Shown here in pieces: positions 54,615 to 64,000 of a stretch of DNA of 64,000 bases (position 1 is its first letter; every line of letters begins with the position of its first letter). Both the position numbers and the translations under genes were made by a program. The notes beneath the pieces were generated by a model, which did no database searches, was not told the DNA's origin, and was given only the letters and a program-made list of their open reading frames with translations. This DNA comes from Anaerocolumna cellulosilytica (lineage in GTDB: Bacteria; Bacillota; Clostridia; Lachnospirales; Lachnospiraceae). The stretch lies in NCBI RefSeq assembly GCF_014218335.1, contig NZ_AP023367.1, positions 4,211,501 to 4,275,500 on the forward strand, in the 5' to 3' direction.

Positions 54615-55100
54615 TTATTTCAAACTATTGTTAATAATATCTTTTGCTTTCGTGTCATCATTTGATACACTAAAAACTACATAATTCCCTTTTTTTATTA
54701 TAACAGCTTTATCCAATTTTTTAAGTTCTTCGGGTACATAATCCTGAAATGATGTTTTCTGATTTTCAACTCTGGTTTCAAAAGCCTCTTCTACTATTTT
54801 TACAGAATTACTGTCTTTACAACCTATAACAGCTATTTCCTCTGCCGTGGCCCCACTGCTGACATAAATACTGTAATCTGTTATTTCTGCTTCTTCCACC
54901 TCATATATATTTTTAGCCGTATCTAAATCTATTTCTGAAAGTTCATCTTCATAAGTTATTTCTGTCACTAAATTTGTACCAAGTTGTTTCACATCAACAG
55001 CTACATTTTCATTTTTTTTACAACCTGAACTTGTTATAACTATTATACCCATTAACATAATACCAGACAATAATTTTACAAATTTTTTACAACGTTTCAT
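54615..55100 (-). CDS. DUF4358 lipoprotein
   Basis: A 161-aa protein with lipobox SSGC (Cys27) and the DUF4358 domain (about 40-160), marked by ITYEDELSEIDLDTAKNIYEV and SSGATAEEIAVIG. This domain is common in Lachnospiraceae next to MBOAT acyltransferase and GDSL-like genes, as here. Function unknown; it may support the O-acetylation machinery at the membrane surface. It is the last gene of that operon. Confidence 0.85.
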   Translation of the reverse strand: MKRCKKFVKLLSGIMLMGIIVITSSGCKKNENVAVDVKQLGTNLVTEITYEDELSEIDLDTAKNIYEVEEAEITDYSIYVSSGATAEEIAVIGCKDSNSVKIVEEAFETRVENQKTSFQDYVPEELKKLDKAVIIKKGNYVVFSVSNDDTKAKDIINNSLK

Positions 55101-55133
55101 TTTATTTTCCTCCTCTAATTGTTTTTTATTCTT

Positions 55134-56174
55134 TTATTTAATCGTATTTTTCATTAAGAACTCTTTTAAAATCAGACAGTATTGCTTATTTAAGTGGATT
55201 CCATCCTTAGATGCATCTGCATATAAACTTCCGTCTTTATCTGTTAATACCTCATTGACATCCAGATAATATATTTTTTTGTCTTCCGCCATCTTTTTTA
55301 TTAACTTGTTCCGACTGTTTATAATCTTATTTGTATAGATTTTATCTGCATCCGATTTTTCTTTGGTAACGTGGATAATACTTTCTATTACTATTTTTGC
55401 TTTGGGTTGTATCTGTTGTATATCATCAATTAATTTGCTATATTTTTCTATAAAGATAGAATCATATACCCATCCCAATTCATTTACTCCTAGCATGATA
55501 TAGATTTTACCAAATGTTTTTCCTTTTAGTGCTTCCAGAATAGTTACATTTTTTCCCTTCTGCTTAATGGGCGTCTTTTCGTAAATATTATTGACATCTA
55601 TACCTTTATCGGCAAAGAATGTTGCATTGTTTAGACCGGAATACATCTCAAATCCAGCTGTCCTTGAATCGCCGATAAAGAGCACATCATCAAAATATGA
55701 CTCATCCGCTTCATAAAATTCTGTGCCTGTATCCTCTCCTACAACCTCTTCTTTATTGTCTTCGTCTTTGCCATCTTCTCCTTTTTCATCTTCCCCTTTG
55801 CCGTCTTTCCCTTTGCCGTCTTTCCCTTTGCCGTCTTCTTCCTTGTTGGTACTCTCAGTCTCTTTATCTACATCTCCCTGAGGACTATTTTTCCCGGTAT
55901 CTAAAGGATCTTCTCCATTTCCGCTTTCCTGATTCGGTTCATACTCTAAAGTAGGTTCTTTAGCGGCATTTTCATCTATATGATTCTCAATACCCGGTAT
56001 ACCACTTGGTCCAGGCGAAGTGTTCTGATTTCCTTTCTTTGACATCCAATACATTCCGCCTAAGATTATAGCAGCCATTAGAAGCAGCATACCTACAGCA
56101 ATTATTATTCGCCTGCGAAGTTCTCTGCGCCGTCTTCGTTTTTTCCATACTCGTCTTCTTATCTTCATATCCAT
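55134..56174 (-). CDS. Membrane-anchored SGNH/GDSL-like hydrolase with charged linker
   Basis: 346 aa: a basic N-terminus, a membrane anchor (about 22-44), a long low-complexity linker including tandem KGKDGKGEDEKGEDG units (about 105-145), and a C-terminal SGNH domain with FIGDSRTAGF (about 166-175), GVNELGW and the DGIHLN His (about 325-330). The enzyme part is probably outside the cell and could add or remove acyl groups on polysaccharides. It lies between the DHHW gene and the DUF4358 gene. The coding DNA for the linker has 15-base tandem repeats near 55795-55845. Confidence 0.88.
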   Translation of the reverse strand: MDMKIRRRVWKKRRRRRELRRRIIIAVGMLLLMAAIILGGMYWMSKKGNQNTSPGPSGIPGIENHIDENAAKEPTLEYEPNQESGNGEDPLDTGKNSPQGDVDKETESTNKEEDGKGKDGKGKDGKGEDEKGEDGKDEDNKEEVVGEDTGTEFYEADESYFDDVLFIGDSRTAGFEMYSGLNNATFFADKGIDVNNIYEKTPIKQKGKNVTILEALKGKTFGKIYIMLGVNELGWVYDSIFIEKYSKLIDDIQQIQPKAKIVIESIIHVTKEKSDADKIYTNKIINSRNKLIKKMAEDKKIYYLDVNEVLTDKDGSLYADASKDGIHLNKQYCLILKEFLMKNTIK

Positions 56175-56197
56175 AATAGAAGTTCCCTGTCTCTTTC

Positions 56198-57328
56198 TTA
56201 CTGTTTGTTTATACGATATACATTATTATCTGACATGAAGGTATCAAAGTTATATAACACTAAAACCTCATTGATTTTATTATCCTGTATCAAGGTGTGA
56301 ATGGCTCCTGTATAATATCTTAAATCCACTACATATATTTCATCAAAATGATAGGTCAGGTATGGAATAAAACTATTTGCATAAGAATCTTTTATCACCA
56401 GAAGTTTTTTCTCTACCTTATCAGATGCCTTAGCTTCTTTTGAACGTATAATTGTTAATGGATTATTTCCATATAAAAACATACTATATTTATCATGAGT
56501 CTCTGCTTTTTCTATATCATATAAAGAAGATTTCTGTTCCTTGTCTATTATCATAGTTTCAATTGGTATCTCATAATAGGTTATGGTGTCGGGAGCAATT
56601 CCCTTACCCTTATACTTTGAGTAATAAGTACCGTAAAAATCCGGTATCTCGATGGATTTTAACTCCTGTTTTGTAATAGGTTTAAGTCCTCTTGCTCTGC
56701 AATATGCCTCGTAGCCGTAATATGCCCCAAGAGTGGTCCAATGATGATCCGTGCGGTAATAAATATATTCATTCCTATGCTCGTTTAGCGTTTTAAACAT
56801 ATCAATGCTGTCAAGATCCATATCTATTATTTCTGCATAGAAGGCGTTCATTGCTTCTTCCTGATTAAAATTTGGCATAATCTCAGGAACCTCCTGACTC
56901 AGAACTGCATAAGAATTAGGGACAAGTGCAATTTGAACTGGTATATCTATCTGTCTGGTAAACTTTATTAGCTCCTGCTTGTTTTTCTCAAACTGCTTAT
57001 TTATTGTAATCTGTTTATCAAACAAGTATCCGTTCTTCCCCTTTATAATACCATTGTTCTCTGATTTACCAATAGCTGCCTCTGAGGCTGCCTTAAGATT
57101 AACCCATTCATTCCTGAATGGAAACTGTTCATTCAAATAGGTTTCATACTCCGTTTCAAAACTGGTATCTAATATCTTTTTTAAAGTCAGTTGTGGTTTT
57201 GCAGTTAGATATCGGTTTTCTAGAACAGAAAATTCTGTATCTTTTTTTATTATTCCTAGAAGCATGACCCCAAACACAAAAAAGGAGAATATACCTATAA
57301 ATGGATATTTTATTAATTTTTTCATCAT
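56198..57328 (-). CDS. DHHW-family (AlgJ/AlgX-like) polysaccharide acetylation protein
   Basis: A 376-aa protein with an N-terminal membrane anchor (about 7-27) and an SGNH-like domain carrying the DHHW signature (YYRTDHHWTTLGAYYGYEAY, about 190-209) and VIKDSYANSF (about 312-321). AlgJ-type proteins transfer acetyl groups from the MBOAT partner to polysaccharide. It sits 44 bp after the MBOAT gene stop and before the GDSL gene. It should act on the outer membrane face. Confidence 0.9.
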   Translation of the reverse strand: MMKKLIKYPFIGIFSFFVFGVMLLGIIKKDTEFSVLENRYLTAKPQLTLKKILDTSFETEYETYLNEQFPFRNEWVNLKAASEAAIGKSENNGIIKGKNGYLFDKQITINKQFEKNKQELIKFTRQIDIPVQIALVPNSYAVLSQEVPEIMPNFNQEEAMNAFYAEIIDMDLDSIDMFKTLNEHRNEYIYYRTDHHWTTLGAYYGYEAYCRARGLKPITKQELKSIEIPDFYGTYYSKYKGKGIAPDTITYYEIPIETMIIDKEQKSSLYDIEKAETHDKYSMFLYGNNPLTIIRSKEAKASDKVEKKLLVIKDSYANSFIPYLTYHFDEIYVVDLRYYTGAIHTLIQDNKINEVLVLYNFDTFMSDNNVYRINKQ

Positions 57329-57372
57329 TGGATTCCCTTCTTCAAAATTCCATGTACTAAATCACGCTTGTT

Positions 57373-58770
57373 CTAAAATCTAAAATATAAGAATGGATTG
57401 TAGGAAGCATCCACCAAATATGCCACTGACAATAACAGAATCAGCGTCAATATAATGTTTGCTATACAACCTTTTTTGTGTTTTTCAAACCATCTTCGAA
57501 ACACAGGCATCGATAAAAATATACCCATGCTTATAATTGCCAGGTAGTTCTTAAGATAATACAGGAAAAGCTTCCCTCCTGCCTCAATCTGAAAGGAAAA
57601 GGCACTTCTCATAAACTGACCCAATTCATTAAAATCAGTAATAGCAAAAATCATCCAACCGATACACACTAGTAAGAGCGTATAAACTCTGGATATAACT
57701 GCACTCTTATCCAACCATTTTTTTAAAAATAGCTTTTCTATGAGCAAAAGTATAAAGAAATATATTCCCCAAAGTATAAAGTTCCAACTGGCTCCGTGCC
57801 ATAAACCAGTAATACTCCATACAAGAAATAAATTTATAAAAGTACATAACCTTCCCTTGCGGCTGCCCCCAAGAGGTATATAAATATAATCTCTAAACCA
57901 ACTGCTTAAGGTTATATGCCAGCGTCTCCAGAATTCAGTGATAGATTTTGATATATAAGGATAGTTAAAATTTATAGGAAATTGAAAGCCCATCATTTTA
58001 CCAAGACCGATGGCCATTAATGAATATCCGCTAAAATCAAAATAAATCTGTAAGGTATACGCAATGATACCAAGCCATGCCAAGGGCATAGATAGATTGG
58101 AATAACCTAAACTCCCAAGCTCCTCCCAAAGCTTACCAACATTATTTGCGATTAAAACCTTTGCTCCAAGTCCCAGAACAAATATTTTTAAACCCTCCTC
58201 AATTTGTTCAAGGGTACTGCTTCTGCTCTTTAATTCTGCTGCTATATCTTTATAAACCACAATTGGCCCGGCAATAAGCTGTGGAAATAAGGACAAGTAT
58301 ACTCCCAGATTAATAAAGGAGCCTTCTGCCTTGATATCCCTTCTATACACATCTATGACATAGGAAATAATCTGAAAAGTATAAAAGCTGATTCCCAAAG
58401 GGAGGGTAATATCTAAAGTAGTCATGTCCAGATGCAGCACTTGGTTTATATTTTCTATTATAAAATTGGCATACTTAAAAAGCAGCAGTGTCCCAACATT
58501 ATAAAGCAGCGATAGTAGAAATACCGCTTTCCTTTTTTTCAAATGATTCTTTATTTTACTGTCATCATAATGTTCTATTAATCTTCCGCTGATATAATTT
58601 ATGCTGATAGAAGTAAAGATTAAAACCAGAAATCTTGGCTCACCCCATCCATAAAAGATTATGCTCGCGATGAACAAAAAAGAATTTCTCCATTTAACCG
58701 GTAATATATAATAAATTAAGAAGAATATAGGCATAAATTGAAATAGAAATAATAAACTGCTAAATAACAT
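57373..58770 (-). CDS. MBOAT-family O-acyltransferase (AlgI/DltB-like)
   Basis: About 465 aa with about eleven helices. The MBOAT signature includes QLIAGPIVVYKDI (about 165-177), FWRRWHITLSSWFRDYIYIPLGGSR (about 280-304) and GLWHGASWNFILWG (about 322-335) with the catalytic His. It passes acyl groups from the cytoplasm across the membrane for O-acetylation of a wall or capsular polymer. I start at 58770 (MLFSS), with GGAG six bases upstream. It is the first gene of the acetylation operon. Confidence 0.93.
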   Translation of the reverse strand: MLFSSLLFLFQFMPIFFLIYYILPVKWRNSFLFIASIIFYGWGEPRFLVLIFTSISINYISGRLIEHYDDSKIKNHLKKRKAVFLLSLLYNVGTLLLFKYANFIIENINQVLHLDMTTLDITLPLGISFYTFQIISYVIDVYRRDIKAEGSFINLGVYLSLFPQLIAGPIVVYKDIAAELKSRSSTLEQIEEGLKIFVLGLGAKVLIANNVGKLWEELGSLGYSNLSMPLAWLGIIAYTLQIYFDFSGYSLMAIGLGKMMGFQFPINFNYPYISKSITEFWRRWHITLSSWFRDYIYIPLGGSRKGRLCTFINLFLVWSITGLWHGASWNFILWGIYFFILLLIEKLFLKKWLDKSAVISRVYTLLLVCIGWMIFAITDFNELGQFMRSAFSFQIEAGGKLFLYYLKNYLAIISMGIFLSMPVFRRWFEKHKKGCIANIILTLILLLSVAYLVDASYNPFLYFRF

Positions 58771-59024
58771 GTATTTTCTCCTTTTGTCACTTCTAAACGA
58801 CAAGAAATACTATATCATATTCCCGGTTTCCAATGGTTACTTTTATATTAATTGTTATTACGTTAATTTTAATTATTTATAAAGATTGCTAAGTATTTGT
58901 TAACAAATTATCATACAGTAAATTTATGATAATTATGGCTTGTTTTTGCAAATTAATTACCATATACTTGTTATAACGGATTGATACAATCATCCGTCCG
59001 TATATTGTTTTTATACGTGTACAA

Positions 59025-59054
59025 GTGCGTGCAATCAAGTTTGCACTCGAGCAC
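59025..59054. repeat. Possible operator dyad upstream of the SDR gene
   Basis: GTGC and GCAA are repeated in inverted form as TTGC and GCAC between the promoter region and the SDR start. The match is short, so this is only suggestive. Confidence 0.3.
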
Positions 59055-59068
59055 AGATGGGAGCCAAT

Positions 59069-59773
59069 ATGAAAAAATATGTTGTAATTAGTGGAGCCTC
59101 CAGAGGTTTAGGCTTTTATCTGGCACAAAAATATTTAGAAGACGGTCACATTGTTTTTGCCGGTGCCAGAGAAGAATATCCTATAAAATTAATCGAATTA
59201 AAAAAGACTTATCCGAATTCTCTTATTTTGCTGCAAATGGACGTTACTGATACCACATCCATAGAAAATGCTACTAGAAAAACATTGGAATTTACTGATA
59301 AAATTGACGTTCTAATTAATAATGCGGGAATTCATAGTGAATCCTCTTTTGAAGTTTTAGAAAAAACCAATCTGGATGACTGTCTTTCCGTATATGATGT
59401 AAATAGTATAGGCCCACTCCGAACGGTAAAGGCATTTTTACCTTTGCTCCGAAATGGTTCTCACTCCAAGGTAATAAACATATCCTCAGAAAGCGGAAGT
59501 ATCGGTTCATGCCAAAGAGAAAAGGAATTTGACTACTGTATGTCTAAGGCTGCTTTAAATATGGGCAGTAAGTTGTTATTCAATTATTTAAAAAAGGATG
59601 CTATTGGGGTACTTGCAATACAACCCGGCTGGATGCGTACCGATATGGGCGGTCAAAAGGCAGATTTAGACCCCTATGAAACTGCCTGTAAACTGGTAAG
59701 TCTTTTTAACCGTATAGAAGACATAAATCATCCTATCTTCATTGATAATGAGGGCAATTCCCTGCGTTGGTAA
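59069..59773 (+). CDS. Short-chain dehydrogenase/reductase
   Basis: A 234-aa protein (start at 59069, seven bases after GGGAG) with the SDR cofactor motif SGASRGLG (about 8-15), NNAG (about 85-88), the catalytic Ser region VINISSESGS (about 133-142) and the YxxxK pair in DYCMSKAALN (about 152-161). It oxidises or reduces an alcohol or carbonyl with NAD(P)(H) in the cytoplasm. Related to YwfD/YxnA-like proteins in length. The substrate cannot be assigned. It is monocistronic. Confidence 0.92.
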   Translation: MKKYVVISGASRGLGFYLAQKYLEDGHIVFAGAREEYPIKLIELKKTYPNSLILLQMDVTDTTSIENATRKTLEFTDKIDVLINNAGIHSESSFEVLEKTNLDDCLSVYDVNSIGPLRTVKAFLPLLRNGSHSKVINISSESGSIGSCQREKEFDYCMSKAALNMGSKLLFNYLKKDAIGVLAIQPGWMRTDMGGQKADLDPYETACKLVSLFNRIEDINHPIFIDNEGNSLRW

Positions 59774-60282
59774 TCCGAAAGGGCTCTCATTGCTTGCCTA
59801 CCCCCTGTCAGTATGTAATATTGTTCACAAAACAAACACCCCGGCTGTACATTTCTTGTCCTTTAGACAATATGCTGTTTTTTAGACAAATCTCCAACAC
59901 TTTTTTTACACTTACTATGGACTCAACAGTTCTTACCGACTCTTCATTTATCCTAGTATCACACTGTTCCTTATCATGAAAAACTATAATTTATCACCCC
60001 TTTTTTTTGCTTTTTAGCATAGTTATTTTTTGTTATTTACATTTTTTTCTGCTTTTATTTTACTCCTAATCCTCCCCCCCTATATTCCTCTCACTCCATC
60101 CTCTAGCACTTTCTTTTCTATTGGCTGCTCCTTCCATATCTTGTTTCCACTTATAAGAGCTTCCACCTCTTCCCCTATTTTCCAACCTTTCCAGTAATCA
60201 TACATAGCTTCAGATGCATATGTATTATACAATGAGTTTATGAAAATGAGACAACTAATAACCCCAATTTAAGGAGGTACTT
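59774..60282. other. Pyrimidine-rich intergenic region, no gene seen
   Basis: About 500 bases of C/T-rich sequence with short open frames that lack ribosome sites and known families. It may hold the promoter of the LysM hydrolase gene. I see no RNA gene or repeat of note. Confidence 0.55.
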
Positions 60283-61158
60283 ATGAAAAGATTACAAAAA
60301 GCGGGTGTTGTTATAGCGGCTGCTTTCTTATCCATTACACTGAGCTCACAATCAGCGATGGCAGCAAGCTATACAATCCAGCCTAAGGACTCTCTATATA
60401 AGATAAGTGTCTTATTTAAAACCACAGTGAGTACGCTTAAAAAAAACAATAACCTAAAATCCAACAACATTAAACCCGGACAAAAATTAAAGCTTAATGC
60501 AAAAACTTATACGGTAAAAAAAGGGGATACCTTAAACAAAATTGCCAAAAAACATAAGATAACCTTAGCAAATTTAAAGAAAGCAAACAACAAAAAAAGT
60601 AATTTGATAAAACCCGGTCAGAAGCTTCTTTTGCCGGGAATAAAGACTTCCGCCAAAACTACTACTACTGCTTCAACCATGTCATTGCAATCAACTGCTG
60701 CTCAGAGTAAGGCAGCTACGACTTCTACCTCGGCAGCTACGACTTCTACCTCGGCAGCTAAGACTTCTGCCTCTTCAAATGATGTTATATCTTATACCTC
60801 AGCAGAACTTGACCTGTTGGCAAGATTGATAACTGCAGAAGCCACTGGACAGCCTTATAATGCCATGGTGGGAATAGGTGGTGTAGTCGTTAACCGAGTT
60901 CAGAGCAAGGAATGGCCCGATTCAATCAGTAAGGTAATCAATCATATAGCCGGAGGCTATTATCAGTTTACACCAGTTAAAAATGGATATATTAAAAAAC
61001 CTGCTTCTGCTATATCCATTAAAGCTGCAAAAGCTGCCCTAAAAGGCAGTGACCCGTCAAACGGTGCCATGTTCTATTTTGATGACAGCTCCACCAATGA
61101 CTGGCTATGGTCAAAACCCATAACCGCAAGATACGGTGCAATGGTCTTTGTGAAGTAA
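60283..61158 (+). CDS. Secreted LysM cell-wall hydrolase (SleB-like catalytic domain)
   Basis: 291 aa: a signal peptide (about 1-28, QSAMAAS), two LysM domains (about 30-72 with YTIQPKDSLYKISVLF, and about 75-117 with YTVKKGDTLNKIAKKH), a Ser/Thr/Ala linker with tandem repeats (about 122-168), and a C-terminal Hydrolase_2/SleB domain (LLARLITAEATGQPYNAMVGIGGVVVNRV, about 179-207; the Glu in TAEAT is the likely catalytic acid). It binds and cleaves peptidoglycan during growth or spore cortex lysis. AAGGAGGT precedes the start and a hairpin terminator follows. Confidence 0.93.
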   Translation: MKRLQKAGVVIAAAFLSITLSSQSAMAASYTIQPKDSLYKISVLFKTTVSTLKKNNNLKSNNIKPGQKLKLNAKTYTVKKGDTLNKIAKKHKITLANLKKANNKKSNLIKPGQKLLLPGIKTSAKTTTTASTMSLQSTAAQSKAATTSTSAATTSTSAAKTSASSNDVISYTSAELDLLARLITAEATGQPYNAMVGIGGVVVNRVQSKEWPDSISKVINHIAGGYYQFTPVKNGYIKKPASAISIKAAKAALKGSDPSNGAMFYFDDSSTNDWLWSKPITARYGAMVFVK

Positions 61159-61223
61159 ACATCTATAATCTAGCGTTTTTATAATAATGGTTTTTAATAT
61201 TATAGAAATGTATATAGGTAAAG

Positions 61224-61315
61224 AGGCTGTTACAAGTTTAAGCTAACTTATGTTTTTGAAAGAATTCCAGATTTAATCTTTCAAAGTTAAGTTTTACTTA
61301 AAACAGTAACAGCCT
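61224..61315 (+). terminator. Terminator after the LysM hydrolase gene
   Basis: AGGCTGTTAC (61224-61233) pairs with GTAACAGCCT (61306-61315), with inner CTTTCAAA-type pairing, followed by TTTTTA. Confidence 0.75.
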
Positions 61316-61410
61316 TTTTATATTTATAGAAGTTTTAATATGGGATTCGTTAAATAGTACCTGTTGTATTTTAATAGGTAAAGTGGGGTTGCTATTGTAA
61401 TTATAAATAC

Positions 61411-61974
61411 TTAGATACTGCCTACTAAATCAATTCCCGGAGTTAGGGTTTTTTCACCTGGTTTCCATCTGGCTGGGCATACCTGATCACCATGTTCTGC
61501 AACAAATTGTGCAGCCTGTACTTTTCGGAATAATTCTTCAGCATTTCTGCCGATATTTCCGGCGGTTATTTCATAAGCTACAATCTTTCCTTCCGGGTTA
61601 ACAATAAAGCTTCCCCGTTCAGACAGACCGACTTCCTCAATCATGACTTCAAAATCCCTTGCCAGTGCTCCGGTTGGATCTGCAAGCATAGGATATTGAA
61701 TCTTTTGTATCGTTTTAGAAGCATCATGCCATGCTTTGTGTACAAAATGAGTATCACAGGATACGGAATACACTTCACAGCCTGCTTTTTTAAAATCAAC
61801 ATATTTTTCAGCCAAATCTTCTAATTCTGTAGGGCATACAAAAGTAAAATCAGCCGGGTAAAAGAAAAATACGGACCATTTTCCGAGAATACTGTCTTTT
61901 GTTATTTCTTTAAAATCTTTTTCCACATAAGCTTGTACTCTAAAATCTTTTACTTCTTTTCCTATTAATGACAT
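61411..61974 (-). CDS. ahpC: Alkyl hydroperoxide reductase, peroxiredoxin AhpC
   Basis: A 187-aa typical 2-Cys peroxiredoxin with peroxidatic Cys47 in FTFVCPTEL and resolving Cys in QVCPARWKPG (about 166). It reduces hydrogen peroxide and organic peroxides in the cytoplasm, regenerated by AhpF or a thioredoxin system; no AhpF is encoded here. It starts 59 bases after the enolase stop on the same strand, so the two could share a transcript. GGAGGA precedes the ATG. Confidence 0.96.
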   Translation of the reverse strand: MSLIGKEVKDFRVQAYVEKDFKEITKDSILGKWSVFFFYPADFTFVCPTELEDLAEKYVDFKKAGCEVYSVSCDTHFVHKAWHDASKTIQKIQYPMLADPTGALARDFEVMIEEVGLSERGSFIVNPEGKIVAYEITAGNIGRNAEELFRKVQAAQFVAEHGDQVCPARWKPGEKTLTPGIDLVGSI

Positions 61975-62033
61975 AGATTCCTCCTTAACTTTCTCTTTTT
62001 AGAAAGGTAATTACGATATGCCTTGAAAATTAT

Positions 62034-63386
<1,353 letters not shown>

Positions 63387-63472
63387 CTAACTTATGGATA
63401 AAGACCGTTAATAAAGTTATTTTCATTAACTTAGTTAAAGCATATCACACATTGTTAAATATTTCAATATTA

Positions 63473-63489
63473 ATATTGATAATCAATAT
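63473..63489. promoter_or_regulatory. 17-bp palindrome in the enolase upstream region
   Basis: ATATTGAT-A-ATCAATAT is a perfect dyad about 150 bases upstream of the enolase start and 100 bases downstream of the CRP/FNR gene. It could be an operator (part resembles TGATAAT-type iron or redox sites), but AT-rich palindromes occur by chance. Confidence 0.35.
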
Positions 63490-63585
63490 CATTAATGTGC
63501 GGTATTATAATACTATTGTCATTCAAATAGACTATCCACTAAACATATTTGTTTGCAATAGCTTACCAACGGCCATTCATTTATT

Positions 63586-64000
63586 TTATTTAACAATAAT
63601 TTTCTTAATGATAAAACTATTGCTGTAATAATCAATAATTTCTTCCTCTTTTAGTCGTTTTAGTTCACGTATCATTGCACTTCTATTGACGCATAAAAAT
63701 TCTGCCATCTCTTTCCGGTTTAAGGGAGAGCGGACTGTCGTCTTATTGCTTTTCTCCATTAAAAGAGCCAGATAGGTTAATATACGGTCTCTTAACGATT
63801 TTTTTGATATAATCTCTATCTTCTCCATAAACATCCTATTTTTACCTGCAAGCAGATTAATCAGATTATCAATGACTTGCTTATGACTGCTGCATTCCTT
63901 TCGACAGGACTTTAACAGCTTATCATAATGAATAAATAGTATACTGCTTTCGGTTGCAGCTTTATAATTTACAGTACAGTTTCCTGCCATAGGACGGATG
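63586..64000 (-). CDS. CRP/FNR-family regulator (partial, N-terminus outside window)
   Basis: The visible 138 codons hold the end of the cyclic-nucleotide-type effector domain (VNYKAATESSILFIHYDKLL), the dimerisation helix (about 45-60) and the CRP-type HTH (LNRKEMAEFLCVNRSAMIRELKRLKEEEII). The frame continues beyond the right edge, so the Met at 63990 is probably internal. Cys residues near the visible start (NCT, SCRKEC) are notable, but FNR iron-sulfur ligands cannot be judged without the N-terminus. It may control nearby metabolic or stress genes. Confidence 0.85.
   Translation of the reverse strand, partial: IRPMAGNCTVNYKAATESSILFIHYDKLLKSCRKECSSHKQVIDNLINLLAGKNRMFMEKIEIISKKSLRDRILTYLALLMEKSNKTTVRSPLNRKEMAEFLCVNRSAMIRELKRLKEEEIIDYYSNSFIIKKIIVK

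Overview
The window looks like chromosomal DNA of a low-GC, spore-forming Clostridia, most likely a Lachnospiraceae relative of Lachnoclostridium or Anaerocolumna. The evidence is strong GGAGG ribosome binding sites, a YesMN-type two-component system next to a CUT1 sugar ABC transporter, a Csp-like S8 subtilase, a SleB-like LysM hydrolase, and the MBOAT/DHHW/GDSL/DUF4358 gene set common in this family. No tRNA, rRNA or CRISPR array was seen.

Layout. 1-6.3 kb: sugar ABC transporter (two permeases and a lipoprotein) with its sensor kinase and response regulator, the latter cut by the window edge. 6.5-9.7 kb: polyphosphate kinase and exopolyphosphatase. 9.8-16.2 kb: a DUF5662 protein, a coiled-coil protein, an amino-acid permease, and a siroheme nitrite/sulfite reductase divergent from a LysR regulator. 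16.4-30.4 kb: a long minus-strand nucleoside salvage locus. In transcription order it holds a LacI regulator with its operator, a ribokinase-like kinase, a BMP lipoprotein, an ABC ATPase, two permeases, a nucleoside hydrolase, an M20 hydrolase, an ADP-ribosylglycohydrolase, a metallo-beta-lactamase-fold protein and a heparinase II/III-like lyase. A GH43/GH32-like protein follows at 31 kb.

32.0-43.8 kb is the most unusual part. An S8 subtilase gene is split just after its catalytic His motif by a 10,072-bp element with a 14-bp direct repeat at both ends. Removing the element at that repeat restores one 583-codon frame with Asp, His and Ser. The element carries a large serine recombinase, a 35-aa ORF, an ETX/MTX2-type pore-forming toxin with an upstream partner protein, an IS200/IS605 transposase remnant, a rubrerythrin that has lost most di-iron ligands, a MarR/small-protein/MATE operon and an AraC-GyrI regulator. 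It resembles the sigK-intervening (skin) elements in layout, but whether it excises during sporulation is not shown by the sequence.

44-51.5 kb: a choloylglycine hydrolase, a GltD-like oxidoreductase, and a MerR-type regulator divergent from a heterodimeric ABC exporter with a long structured leader. 51.6-58.8 kb: surface and secreted proteins, including an apparent polysaccharide O-acetylation set. 59-64 kb: an SDR, a LysM/SleB-like cell-wall hydrolase, AhpC, enolase and a truncated CRP/FNR regulator.

Three leaders (upstream of the sugar permease, the sugar lipoprotein and the ABC exporter) share an unassigned structured motif: a hairpin whose loop carries TGCCAC, able to pair with a GTGGCA just downstream. 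Several gene ends also share related long hairpins.
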